Part shown: positions 49,600-61,825 of the stretch, in pieces
How the letters are laid out: each line of letters starts with the position of its first letter
Position numbering within the stretch: the stretch's first letter is position 1
Source: Gnetum montanum
Lineage: Eukaryota; Streptophyta; Gnetopsida; Gnetales; Gnetaceae
DNA length: 64,000 nt
Direction: 5' to 3'
Assembly (NCBI GenBank): GCA_015680685.1
Contig: MNCI01021399.1
Location: forward strand, 709,873 to 773,872
Made by a program: the position numbers and the translations under genes
Notes under the pieces: model-generated
Seen by the model: the letters and a program-made list of their open reading frames with translations, nothing else
Databases searched by the model: none
Told to the model about the DNA's origin: nothing

Positions 49600-50345
49600 A
49601 GTGGATAGTTGGAAGATTGAATGAATGGTAAACTGTATGGTGGATAGGGTAGAGTCTTTCATAGAGTGGGGAAAATCATAGTATGACTTAACCTATTGAA
49701 TATTGACAAGGATTAGCTTCTATGGAGATGTTGGGTTATAGATTTGCATGGTGCCGGATTGGTATGTAGCATGAATGAAATATGGTCCTTTCCATAAGGT
49801 TTGGAACTTAGCCTTTTATGGGACATAATTGGGATTATAGTAGATGACTTTATCACTTAGTTGAATTGAAACTTGTTTGATCCTAACATCATGCCTATAT
49901 TTAGAGTATTTTTTTATGAATTTCATTGCTCACTTAGGCTACTAATCAATTTTTTTCTAGAAGATTGAGATTCATGAGATGTTCTTTTTAAGCTAATCTT
50001 AAATTCAGGTAGGTGTACTAGCAATGGATAGGATATTGAATTCTTCTTGTAATGGTAATGTAGGTAGTTTATCATAAACTAATTCATACAGAGAATACCC
50101 TATAGGAAGTTTCTATGTAGATCTATATGCCCATGGAGCATCAGTAAGTTTGGTGCTCTAATCCTTCCTATAATAACTAACTATTCTAGTTAATATTCTT
50201 ATGATTTCCTTGTTAGTTACTTCTTCTTGAACAATTTCTTAGGGATGGTATGGTGTCATTAATTTGTGATTCACCCCTTATTGTTTCATTAGGTTTTTGA
50301 ATGTAATTCCCATGAACTAAGTCTCATTTTTAGACATAAGCATGC
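49600..50345 (-). pseudogene. Element 3 integrase, C-terminal half
   Basis: The minus-strand reading gives GVNHKLMTPYHP, EEVTNKEIIRILTRIVSYY, DAPWAYRSTQKLPIGYSLYELVYDKLPTLP, then FQTLWKGPYFIHATYQSGT and LVNIQ. The catalytic Glu (EEVTN) is kept, unlike in element 2. The second Asp position is degraded near 50325 and the N-terminal half is missing. Confidence 0.8.
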
Positions 50346-51913
50346 ATGGTGTGAGGCCTGAAAAATTTAGTGTTAGAAAACTGAAATTCTCAAAGTGAAA
50401 TAATTTAACCTTGAATTCCACAAGCCTTAATAAAGGAATTTGGATCATCCTAAATGATCCAACAAATCACTTAGGAACTTAAAACTCTGTTACCAATGTA
50501 TTTAATGAAAATGAAAATGAAAAAAATTGTAGCATACAGGACTTCAAAAGCAGATCATAAAAGTATAGTAAATAAACATTTACATACGAGCAAAGCCAGA
50601 ATTACAAACTTTGTATTAATATAAAAGAAAGAAGAACATAGTGCAAGTGAAAGTTTAGAAGATATAGATTGCAAGCTTTAGGGAAGCCTAAAATAAGTAA
50701 ATATTCCTAGGGATTTATTGCAGGTGGCATAGTGTGTCCTACACTTGAGCTGCAAAAACGTTTTCCATGATTTGCACTTTAAATGTTGTTGAAGATTTGC
50801 TATTAGGAGATATCTATGCTACAATTGGTGTTAGAAATATTGAGAAATATGCAACTCTACTCTACTATTTCTCTTTGGGAAATTTGATCTTCTAAAAGTC
50901 CTAAAATTGGCTACAAATCTAGCTTAAATAGATTGTGATCTACATTAGTTATAGTCTCATACACTTACATGTGCATTACAAGCCTTGTATAACATAAATA
51001 TGGAGCCTATAAGCTAGCATATTTGGCTTTTAGGTTGAAAATGCTAGTGTATTTAGCATTTTCACTACCCAAAATTCTAGTTCAAGAGGCAGTAGCATAA
51101 GAGAACTTTGCTTCCTATGTAGTTTATTTACATTTCAGGCCTCTTATAAGCTAGCTTAAATGGAATTTATAGCTTATAAACTAGCTTAAATGACATATAT
51201 AACTTTTATGCTGAAAAATCCATTTTACATATTAAATATTGCTAGAAGTTTAGCTAAGATAAGGCCATTAGATGGGAAAATATGAAATTATTTATGCCTT
51301 TTAATTCCCATCAATTATATTGCAAATTTGGCTATTAAGAATTATCATGCAAAATTTGCAAATTTTCCTTGAGGTGTTTTATTGTTCCCTCTTTTTTAAT
51401 GTTTTGAGGATTGACCTAAAAGACATCAACAAAGAATGTGAAGCACTATCTTGAATGCATTACCTATGCTTCTCTTTCAAACTTGATTTTGTAGCTATCG
51501 AACCATGCCAAGGAGTGCTCATGATGGTGAGAAAAGGTTAAAATAGGATATTGAAAGTTTTGGATGAGGTAATGGTTATATTGGTTACCAGGGGGTAACA
51601 AGGAATTCCAAATGTTGACATCATGGTTATTGAAAGGACAATGACATGCTTGTTGAATGAAGAAGTTTTCATGCTATCGAGTGCTAGTTACTTAATAATG
51701 CAAGGTGCAACCAACACTTTATAATAAGGCTTCTTTGGTCATTTGACTTTCATTTTTTTTAAATAGAAAGAGAGACATTATCTTGCTTATCTTAAGGCTA
51801 CATTGGCATTTTTGCTTCCTTGGCATTTTCTTCCCTATGTTTTTTTTCCTTTTTTGGGAATTAAAACCTTCATTGCATTTTGTTGCCAAGATTGAAATTT
51901 TCTTTCTCACTGA

Positions 51914-52085
51914 ATGAGATGTGTTACATTCAATAAACTTGGTTTTTGACTCTCCACCAGATGAGATGTGTTACATTCAATAAACTTGGTTTTTGACTCT
52001 CTGCCAAATGAGATGTGTTATATTCAATGAACTGAATATTTGCTTTCTCATGAAATGAGATGTGTTATATTTATTGAACTTGAGC
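51914..52085. repeat. Minisatellite, ~47-bp unit, about 3.5 copies
   Basis: Each unit starts ATGAGATGTGTTA(C/T)ATT and continues AATAAACTTGGTTTTTGACT or a variant. The last copies are more diverged. Confidence 0.8.
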
Positions 52086-53146
52086 ATGAAGCATATTGGA
52101 GAAGATGTCACAAGGCCATGGTGCATGAATATCAGACATAGATTTTTAGTGTTAATAAGAAATGAAGGTGATGTGAGGTAAGCATTATTGGTGTAGTCAA
52201 ATAAGCTAACTGAATCTTGTGTATTAAGATCACATGGTAACTTACTATTGTGATGAGTTGTACCTTTGTGATGACTTTAGGTTTCATCCTAGAAGTACAA
52301 CTCCAAGAGTACAACCAAACAAGACAAAGAAAACATGTTCTTACAACAAATTACATAAGGCTACATGATGCAATTAGTAGATATAGGTCATCACTTGGTT
52401 ACAACTAGCAGATATATGAGAACTTTATACTCTATTCCAAAGAGTTATGTAGAGTTTGCAGTATCTTTGTAATGCCAAAAAGAGTTATGAGATCATGTAG
52501 GCTTACTTGTTGTTGGCCACAATAGTTGTCAACATTGATCATTCACCCAAATCTATGAATAAAAGGTCAACCACAGTAATAATAGGCATGTGAATGTTAG
52601 ATGCAATCAAGGGCTATGTGATGGCTTTAGTGTTTCCATGCAAGGATTTGATGATGTCTTAAGCAAGCTTAAGTTCTCTCAAGGAACTTGGTTCCATGCA
52701 TTTTATCCACACCATCATGGTTTAGATGGAAATTTCACCCAAGGAATCCTCCATGATGTTTTTATATTTTAAGGTCAAGAGCGATCAAGCTACTTGAGGG
52801 TATTGAGGTTATATAGTAAAAAGAGTTATATGCTCAATGTGTAGATATTTAAGGATAACTTGGTTGAATTAACATCATAAGAGGGGTCTACTTAGACTCC
52901 AAAGACTAGTCAAATGCTTTTACATCTTCTTAGCTTACTTCTTGATGCTAACATAAGCACATCAAGTGATATCTATGTGATATACTGGTTAAACAATATA
53001 AAATACTCTAATAATAAAGTATATTTGGATAAAAAAATTAAATCAATGGAAAAAATGTAAAACCATGGTAAATGAAGGTCATTATGTATATATTAAGGTA
53101 AATTAGGATGAAAAAAAGGCCAAATTTCACTTTTCTATAAGCCTTT

Positions 53147-53285
53147 GCTCTTTATTAGTTACCAACATTGTTGTTGGTTTCTTCATTTTTCTGCTCTCCA
53201 TTGGTTATTTACATTGTTGTTGGTTTCTTCTTCATTTTTCTACTCTCCATTGGTTATTTTCATTGTTGTTGGTTTCTTGATTTGT
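53147..53285. repeat. Minisatellite, ~55-bp unit, about 2.5 copies
   Basis: CATTGTTGTTGGTTTCTT followed by CATTTTTCTGCTCTCCATTG and ATTGGTTATTT, repeated three times with small length changes. Confidence 0.75.
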
Positions 53286-53629
53286 CTTAAGGGTTAGCTT
53301 AACTTAAATTCTTGGGTTTTTTATTATTCTTGGCTTTCTTATCCATGGATGATCTTCTCATTGTACAGTTTGTGATGTAAAAATTCATTTCTGCCTTGAT
53401 TGCTTTGGGACTTATTGGATACAAATCATATAGGTAGTTCTAACAATGATGCATAAGTAATGGGTGTGATTTATTAACTTCTAATGAACTTATGTACCAA
53501 GTTCCCCACATGTGGATGTACATATAATTATTTAATTTTGATTGATTTGAGTTGTGGGGTGTTGCAATCTAAAATAATTGAGATACAGGTTAGATATATC
53601 TTACAATTAGAACTTTATAACTCAACATC

Positions 53630-53705
53630 ATCTATTAGAATTAAACCTATGACTTAGAGGCTCTAAATAAAGAGTCTCACCATCAAGCTAACACCTCATT
53701 GTTAA
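53630..53705 (-). repeat. SINE-like piece with A and B boxes
   Basis: On the minus strand, TAGCTTGATGG (53690-53680) resembles the tRNA A box and GGTTTAATTCT (53647-53637) the B box, about 50 nt apart as in tRNA genes. Both B-box mismatches are C-to-T. Probably the head of a tRNA-derived SINE; not a functional tRNA because the arms do not pair well. Confidence 0.45.
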
Positions 53706-54540
53706 TTTTGATCTAGTTGTGAGTACTTGATAAGCTTTACAATGAGATTTAGAAATAAATTTTGAGCAACTCAAAGATTAGCCCATATATCAAATAATTT
53801 TCAGTGCTTTTACCTTCATATGGCTATAAAGTTTGGATAGGTTCTATCTTTTGACATTAGAATACTAAATTTAATCTTACATATCTATTTCAAAATATAT
53901 TATATTATATCAATTAAGAAAACAAATAATGAATATAAAGTTGAAGGTATTTTCTAAAGGGCTTCAAGAGTGTTGAGAGGGTTTCTTTGATGTTAAAGTA
54001 AAAATGTCATGGCCATGGGCACAACTAACAATTCAAGGAAGGGGTAGGCTCTCCTCTAGTGAGATAATATTTTTCATTTTTGGAAGTTTTGAAAAGCATT
54101 TACAATGTTAAGAAAGTTAAGGTAAAGGAAGAGGATTTGAAAGGAAACGATTAATAACTTTTGGATTTTTATATTGAAAAACCTTTGCAAATTTAGTAAT
54201 GAGGTTCTTAGGGAGGAGGAAATGATCTTTAATGGTGATTGAATTGCCTCATTGTGAGGAATCCCTACTTTTCATGTTTTTGTTTGGCTTGTATTTTTGT
54301 TTTGAATCCAACATGCATGCTGTGGAAGTGGGTTTGGCTTGAAGAGTTGGCACATGGTTATGTAGGTTGAAAAATAAAAGCTTGGATTCCTCTTAGAAAG
54401 AAGAAAAAGTGAAGTGATGAGAACAATCAAACATTATAAAGTTTAGATATGTCTCCTTTGCCTTCTAATGTGATTCTAGCTTGAGGAGGCTTTGTCTAGC
54501 ATTTCCAAATGCTATAGAGAGTTACTTATTATCAACAATT
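53706..54540. other. Gene-free DNA
   Basis: No recognisable gene or repeat boundary. Confidence 0.4.
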
Positions 54541-54555
54541 GGAGTTTGAAGGGAT

Positions 54556-55358
54556 TCATAGATTTAGTGACACAAATCTATCTCTACATGTACGAGGATG
54601 TGGATTTAGTAAGATAGATTGAACTTGAAGATCCTCAAGAAAGTTTTTTGTAGTAAGTATCTTTAGAAAATTTTCCCGATAGGTGCTATAACTATATGGA
54701 ATAAGACAATATCTCATTTTCTTATACCAACCAACCTTTGATGCTAGAAGGGATGAGCCCAACCAACATGAAAGCTAAAAATAACACAAAGTCTAGTAAA
54801 ATTTAAGCTTGCATGCACCAAATCCCTCTTCAACCATGCTCACTAACCTCTTGGGGGGCATGTAAGTAGGAAATAACATAAAATCTACTCCATAAGGCAA
54901 TGTAGAACAAAGTTTGACTAGGAATGAAAGCAAAAATGCTCAATAAAAGGAGTTAGTTGACCCTAGTTGTCTGTTTCTAAACCTTGCAACATTAGGTTCT
55001 AGCAATAGATCAACTAACAAATCCTCTAGGTTGACTACATCATAGAAATTCTCAAATATCAAAGGAGATCTTCAATTCCACTACAACGATGTAATAGAAA
55101 GGGTTCAAAATCCATTTTACAAAACAATAGCACCAAGAAAGTTCTCTCATTGGCAAGGTAAAGGAAATGAAAATCCTTCATGACATGAGTTAGATCAGAA
55201 GAATAAGAGGTATGTGGCCAAGAGACATAAGGTAGATAAGAAGGATAGTCCTTTATATGCATCACTACTTCAAATCTATTAGCTCTAAGGGATCTTAATG
55301 GAGTGTTGGGTAGTGTTTGGTTAACATAATAAGGTACCACATTTTGGTATAAGATACA
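54556..55358 (-). pseudogene. Unrecognised broken ORF, split by a solo LTR
   Basis: Minus-strand open pieces are 55358-55059 (the larger ORF starting 55406 begins inside the LTR) and 54762-54556. The first reads YQNVVPYYVNQTLPNT, RFEVVMHIKDYPSYL and FLYLANERTFLVLLFCKMDF, then after stops EEGFGACKLKF and MRYCLIPYSYSTYRENF. No family recognised. It could be a host gene relic or part of an unknown element. Confidence 0.3.
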
Positions 55359-56201
55359 TGATGAGCGGTAAGGTACCCCTATGGTCAACCATATGAATAC
55401 AAGCATGTACGCGTGATTCGATTGAACTTCATAGATAGACTAATTGTGGAACCTAAATAGTTATATGTTGATCGTAGTTCGCTATCTTCCCACCTAGACT
55501 AGTATTTACTTTGTCACGTATGGTTTAGTCTAGAGTGAGGTGTATGATGTGATTTCTAACACTAAGCTACTCCTAGAGACAATGAGAAAGAATCTTGATT
55601 AAGTTAATAACAATATGAAGAAAAATCTAAGCTAGCCCTTAATCATCCATACGCATCTTGAACCTCATGTACTACTTTTGAGGTTACCAAGCTCACATTA
55701 CTTGAGCACTACTAGATACACTATTGGGTTACCAAGTAGTTACACTTAAATTTTCATGATTAAGATGTACTCATTCTACATTAACAATAGGAATAGTGAA
55801 TAGCGATAAAGAAATATTAACTAAGAAAACAATAAATAATAATTAATGATTAAACAATTAAAAAGCAAGTGAATGCTACAATGATGGAGTAATCTCAATC
55901 TTTATTTCTGATTATGTATGTGTCCAAGTACGTCACACTCGAACAAAGGTTTCGTAAAATTACAAACATCACATTGCAGGCATGCACTTAGAAAAGGAAC
56001 TGAAAACTAACTGAAAACTTTTAAAAAGACTCAACCCTAAAGACTTACCAAAAGACTCTATTCCTATGTGCTTGAGTGTTCTATTTATAGGCTAACGTAG
56101 GAATCATGATATTGTGTATACGATATCATTACCCAAGTTGCAATATTGCATACCCAATATCGTGTACCCGGTATTGGGGCTTGACAAACTACGATTCATC
56201 A
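55359..56201 (-). mobile_element. Solo LTR of the same family
   Basis: 843 bp, as printed TGATGAGCGGTAAGG to CTACGATTCATCA. There is no PBS to its left nor PPT to its right. Flanks ATACA/ATATG could be a target duplication decayed by two transitions. TATA in sense is CTATAAATAG (about 56088-56097), next to a U3 cluster of CAATATCG/CGATATC motifs. Such solo LTRs arise by recombination between the two LTRs of a full element. Confidence 0.75.
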
Positions 56202-56319
56202 ATATGGTTCATAGGAGGCAAGAAATTTGGTTGTTTCTTCTCATAAACCCTAACTGAAGAACACATGGAAACTGCATACTCAAGCTAGGTTGACATTTCA
56301 AAGTTATTATTGACCATAA

Positions 56320-57560
56320 TTTCAATGAAGTCATAAAGATCCTCTTTTGGAATGTTGCTAGATTTCATAGTCCAAAAAAATATTATGACTAAAATATGAT
56401 GCACTCTTCAAAAGAGATTTCTAATGGCCCTATGGATACTATGGAATCACCATTATTCACTAATCTAGAAAACTATAAGGATATGATAGAAGTTGTGACC
56501 TCATTAGTCTACATCACTTAGAAGAGTTTCCATGCCAACATATGGAAAACCTCTAATCTAGATCAATTTTTTATTTCAGGAAGCCTATAACAACAATACT
56601 TTTTTATTGCATCTACACTTCTATGGAGTTTCTTGACAACATATCAATGTGTTATTGTTAGGAAGGATAATTTGGTAGATTTTATTTATTTTATTTTGAG
56701 AATGTAGATATTAAAACCCACATCTCTAGATAGATGTCACAACAACTTGGATTAAGGAATATCATAGGAAATGTTCAAGGGAATTCATAAAGAACCTAAA
56801 ATATATTAGAATCATATGCAAAGATAGGAAGAAATAGCTATAAAAGGATACCTTAGCCTTATTTTCAAGGGAGGTTCCTTCACCTACTAAATAGATGTCT
56901 TCTTTGATTGAATGAGATTCATCACTTTTCCAACTCAACCAAGCAGAAATAAGGGTTAGAAAAGCTTATAAAGTAGAACAGCTTTATTGGCAACATCACC
57001 CCTAGGAAAAATGAATATTATAAGGGGACTAAAATTTCCATTATTTCTACATAGTTACAATAAATAAAAATGTCAAAAAGGATTTACTTTTTTTTTTGTA
57101 GGATCCAAACAAAGATACCCAACATTAATTGAATTTTCTTTCTATCATTTATTACAAGGATAACTTAATTCTTCAAAGGTTTCTAAAAGAACTTATCTTC
57201 ATAAGGTCTCTATTTACAAAACATTTTTCTCCAATACCCTTCAACTTTTGATGAGGTTTATGTCCATATATTCTTTGCCCCTAGAAATATAGCTCGAGGA
57301 TCAGATGGGTGGAATTTTAAATTCTTCCATAGCTACTAGGATATTCATGGTCCAAAGCTTTTTAATTTACTTAAAAACTATTTTGTTCATGCTACTTCTT
57401 CCTATAGTTGGAATGGTGCTCTTCTAGTTTTTCTTGCCATAAAAAAAGTTCTTTCTTTAGACCAATAATCCTTAGGTTAAATAAGGTCTATCTTACATAA
57501 CACCATGAAGATTTGTATACACTGTCATCGTGTTGGTCCATTATACTACTAATTAATTAA
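56320..57560 (+). pseudogene. L1-type LINE ORF2 fragment
   Basis: The plus strand reads ILFWNVARFHSPKKYYD near 56338-56388, like the start of plant LINE endonuclease (W-N-x-R-G-L-N-S-P). After a large gap it continues LNQAEIRVRKAYKVEQLYW with NSHYFHIVTIN-like residues near 56935-57070, the region before RT, and GSDGWNFKFFH...DIHGPKLF at 57300-57365, the first RT block. Stops are frequent, most of the endonuclease is missing, and it is cut at the right by the LTR at 57613. Confidence 0.65.
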
Positions 57561-57612
57561 AATTTGGTATAACTAATTCTATTATTTACATCCCTTAATT
57601 AATCTTAATTAC

Positions 57613-58543
57613 TAATGAGTGGCAAGGTACCCCTATGCCCAGCCATACAAATCACAAAGTGTTCATGTGCAATTCAGTCGAATTTCATGGACTTTATTGT
57701 TTCCAGTGCACTAGTCCTTCAGGAAGTGAATCTATCCTTAAGGTCAATCATTGTCTTCCCAATTACACTTGTAATGTTCATTGGTATGGTTAAGTGTAAC
57801 TGAGGCATCTGATTTTTATCATTTTGTGTTTTATGGTTTGGTGCTTAAAATGTGGATAAAAGGAATTTAATTAACTAGACTAAATTAACTAATTAACTAG
57901 CATTTAACTAATCCTAACATAAGCATTTGATCCCACATTTTGTACATGTCCTGAACCCATGTATCCACTGCTGGGTGACCAAGTGCTATGCTACTAGACG
58001 TACCAAGCAATAATGTTGTTGGGATTACTAAGTGAATACATGTTACATTGGAAAATTTTTAATAAATAATCTATTTGGCTTAATTGCTTCATTAATGTAA
58101 TAACTAGAAAATATTTAATAAATAATGGAAAACATTTAATAAATAATTAAGAACATTAAATGCATAAATGAAATAGCTAATCTATCCAAAGTTCTATAAG
58201 GTTGATCAGAAAGCTTGTCTTTATTGCCACACACATTGTCATGCTAAGGTATAACAATGCTCGAATAAAGATCCATACACTCAATGACTCCTACTATGGG
58301 CACTTGGGAGAAAAAAATTATAACTTTTAAATAGAAAAAATATAAGAGTTATACTATAACTAAAATCTCTACTTGCCATAAATGTGGCTGCAAGCATGTA
58401 TTTATAGCTGAAAATCTAAAAGACCAACACTACTTGATGGGGCCTCATCGACACATGGTAAGATGTGTCAACTAGGCCTTGTTGATGAGGCGCAATCAAC
58501 AAGGTTGGCCTCATTGACACAACCAACTAAACATGAATCATCA
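57613..58543 (-). repeat. Element 4 3' LTR
   Basis: 931 bp, as printed TAATGAGTGGCAAGGTACCC to CATGAATCATCA. A TATA box in sense (CTATAAATAC) lies near 58405, beside a U3 cluster of TTGATGAGGC/TCAATGAGGCC motifs at 58435-58525. Confidence 0.85.
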
Positions 58544-58552
58544 TACCCCCAT
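58544..58552 (-). other. Element 4 polypurine tract
   Basis: Minus strand reads CATGGGGGTA immediately before the LTR. Confidence 0.75.
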
Positions 58553-58739
58553 GATTGAATGAAAACTCATCCTCAAGTTCTTTTAGAAAATTGGGAAGGT
58601 ATGGGATTATTGACTAAAACAAAACAAATTGATTGACTTGACAAAAAGTGGAGTGCCCAAGTATACAGATCCACACATTACAAAAAATGAAGGTGTTCAA
58701 GACACAAAATTGAACTTAGATAACATGTTCCTTGATGGT

Positions 58740-61368
58740 GTGAAGCTTATTGGAGAAGATTAGATGGTCCCAGGTAGTGGTGGTACCTAAGGCCTTGAGG
58801 GACCTTCACTAGCTTCATGCACGGGTAGTTAAGGTGGTTGCAGCTCTCCTATTGCTAATACAACTTTAGGAAAGAGGTAGAAAGCACCTAGTAGTGCTTT
58901 CATTTTCTCATCCTTACTCATGGGATCATGCATTGTCTACGCAGCTTCCCTAATGTGGGTTGGAATGGGCACATCCCAAGGACATGGGATTGCTAGAAAT
59001 AATTCCTTGGCATGATGAACTAGGTAACAAACTATTTGTGTTCAATGTCAAATGTCTTGACTGTGTTCTTTAGATCCTAATATCCATTCATCCATCTAGC
59101 TAGGTTCTCAGTGATAGATCATTGATCTCTGAATCACCCTCTAAGAATTTTGAGTTTAGCACTTATTATCTCAAGCTTTTGCTTGGTGTCTTTGTGGTGC
59201 TTGAACTTAGTCTTGTATAGAAGATATGAGCTAGCGACTTGCTTTTCCAATTCTGACTATGACCGTCCAGTAGTTAGCATTGCTAGGGTTTTGTAACAAA
59301 GATTGGCCAACTCCATGTACTCTATCATTTCCTCAATTTGCAACTCCTCTAAGCAGATCTCTACTTTGTTTTAGGCGTCGATCCCATCAAGGATGAGCTA
59401 TGACATTTCTCTTCCTTTTTGAAGTTGTTGGAGAGCTTCATTCATTTTGGCCTTTGTCATATAGATGTGTTTCTCATTGACTTCTCTTTGCAAGCTGACC
59501 TAGTTCCTATAATGATTTTTCACCTTCTTAAATTTGAAAGCTTTGTTCTTCCAGGTAATGATCTCGATGGCAAACTTTTGATGCAAGGTACATACCTCCT
59601 CTATTGACAGATTGCGATTTTCCACAACTAATTTTCTAAGTCTAGTGTTTACCTTGGTAAGCTATGCTTGTTGTTAACAAATGAATTCTTTGTGAGTATC
59701 AGTGTTTCATAGGCAATGATTTTGTGCAATCTACCCCTTGCATTCTTGAGTTGTTTCTAGTTTCTCCTCCAAGATAATGCATCTACCCCTTGCATTCAAC
59801 AACTCTAACTAGGTTGCAATGATGTTCTTTGGAAGATAAAAAATTTCTAAAGTCGGTTGCCTAGTTCCTATGAGTTTTTTTAATAACTTTTCATGCTAGG
59901 CTACGTTCAACTTCCTGTTGACTGTGCCTATAGATGCCTACATGTCTTGGAGCATAGATACATTTGGTATAGGTGCCATAGGTGCATTCAATGCTTTTGC
60001 TACATGGTCAGCCACCACTTCAACTGTTGTCTCCTACCCTTGGTGTTACATCACCAAGACAGTTGCCCCTTCACCTTCCTTCAACCTCACTAAGAGGGTG
60101 GTGACATTCCCAGAGATTTCAAGGAATAAATGGTATTGCAATAATGACACTGTCACCTCCTAATCATTGGGATCCAACCTTGTGGGTAGCTACATTATTT
60201 AGGCAAAGAAGATTGAACCACCCCTCATCATCTAACCAACTATTCAGGCCACCTCATTAAGGTAACTCATCGTTGGCCAGTACACAGATGGATCTACCCC
60301 ACCGTTCCTGCTTATTACTCTTATTCATTCAAGAGCTATTCTTAGATTTGACATAGATGCTCAAGGACTAAGTGGGCCTCTGGTGTTGTTTCTTAAGTGG
60401 GTGGTGGTGAGAACTACTCCTCTTCTTGGGTTGTCATTGGCATTTTTTTCTTTCATGATTTTTGACCATGAGGCCAAAGGAGCATGCCTTGAGTAGCGAA
60501 TGATGCTTGCCCTTTTGCAATTTTTTTTGATGAGGCATGGAAAGGGAAAGGTCTTCGTTCCATATTTATTTTTTTTGAATTTTTTTCAATCTCCAAGTAT
60601 AGCAGTTGTGGAAGCTAACCAGCAACTTCCTGCTTAGATCAGCGCATGCTCAGGTAGAGAAGACAGTTACCTTACTTGGCCTCATTGTTGGATTGAGGTG
60701 ATAGGCCAAAATCTTGAAGTAAATTTTCTCTGCCAGTGTGAGTGCAGCATACTCCTTATAGTCAACCCCATAGCATTGCTAGGTCTACTCCCTCTTGCCT
60801 TAGGATCACCCTTTGTGGATAATTCAACTGGCTATGTTCTGGTATGAAGCAATCTAGGTGCCTATGCGATTGCCTCTACCGAGTAGGACACTTGAATGTC
60901 CTTGAACTTGAAAATGGACCTTGGCCTTCGATTACTCCAAAAGAGAAATGTTTCTCCCATGTACCATTCCCCACTAGATGTGATGACTAGCCACATTGGA
61001 GAGGCTTGCAATTATGTTTTGATATCCTCTAGAGCTTTCTCCAAAAATGGCTTGAACTTGATCTCTTAAAGAACAGATCGTTGAGTTTCTTGGGACTAAA
61101 CAATATCAAGGCAAGCTTGAGTTAATGTGAACTCAAGTGTTGGCGTGTGTCCAGATAGTTCTCCTCATTGGGATTATTCTACTGACACTTCTTCTTTTGG
61201 AATCTATCGGATAGATTCCACTTTAAGCTCCTCACAAAGAGGTCCTATTGCATGGGTCACCTTTGGTGATTCTTGACCTTGTTCTTGTTGGCCCCTTCTA
61301 GCTCTAGGTTGTTTTTCCTATGGTTGTGAGGGTTCTCCTTCCTATGGGTGTTTTTGTTTTTGTGCCAT
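58740..61368 (-). pseudogene. Accessory ORF of element 4 (unrecognised coiled-coil-like protein)
   Basis: Begins at ATG 61368-61366 (MAQKQKHP), directly after TTGTGATTATAG, which looks like a splice acceptor. Followed on the minus strand through many stops for about 870 codons; the end is uncertain. It has LQASPMWLVI, WYMGETFLFWSNRRP and VSYSVEAIA near the start. Later come IEEMIEYMELANLCYKTLAML and LEKQVASSYLLYKTKFKHHK (about 59330-59190), then KQKLEIISAKLKIL, which is heptad-like. Both regions match the accessory ORF of element 3. Not in elements 1 and 2. No membrane segment or enzyme motif seen; function unknown. Confidence 0.6.
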
Positions 61369-61825
61369 CTATAATCACAATGAAACCATGGATTAGCAAT
61401 CATTGTATAACCTTAAAGCAATTGGGATACCTTTATCTCTTAAGGATAGTTACACTTTGGCTTAGTTGTGATTATGGCTGATTTAATTATTCTAATTATT
61501 ATTTATTTATGTATTATCATTAATAAACCATCCTAGAGGTTGTTGCAAGGGCTAAGCTTTAAAAAATTGATGTTTCTATGTTATTAAAGTTATTAACCCT
61601 TTGGGAAGTTTGAAAAATTTTCAAAATTTTTCATTGGAAACCTTAAGGTTTGTGGCCCCCATGATAAATATCTTACCTCCAGTAAGTGCAAGGTCAAAAA
61701 AAAAAAGATGATTTGGAAAAATAGTTGGGAAGTTATGAGCTCTGGAAGGTTTGGGGCTTTGAAAAATTACAAAAACTCCCCAAGTGTTAGGAGAAATTTG
61801 CAAAAAATTCCTAAGTGCTAGGTGG

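Larger units (their letters stand above)
44182..50350 (-). mobile_element. Element 3: 5'-truncated Ty3/gypsy relative with accessory ORF
   Basis: A minus-strand element: 3' LTR 44182-45098, PPT 45099-45111, accessory ORF about 45480-47927, 3' spacer 48000-49560 and the C-terminal half of integrase 49600-50345. At about 50350 the integrase stops inside its core and unrelated DNA follows, so gag, protease, RT and RNase H are absent from the window. Confidence 0.75.
50351..53570. other. Unassigned DNA interrupting element 3
   Basis: About 3.2 kb without a recognised gene. Repeats of TATAAGCTAGCTTAAATG-type sequence lie at 51010-51200. Two minisatellites are listed separately. ORFs here (for example 52590-52772) show no domain signature. 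Confidence 0.4.

Noticed and set aside
53637-53690. Functional tRNA gene
   Set aside because: Boxes are degenerate and the arms do not form a cloverleaf.
55359-56201. 5' LTR of element 3
   Set aside because: No PBS at its inner edge, and element 3 already breaks off at about 50350; flanks look like a target duplication of a solo LTR.
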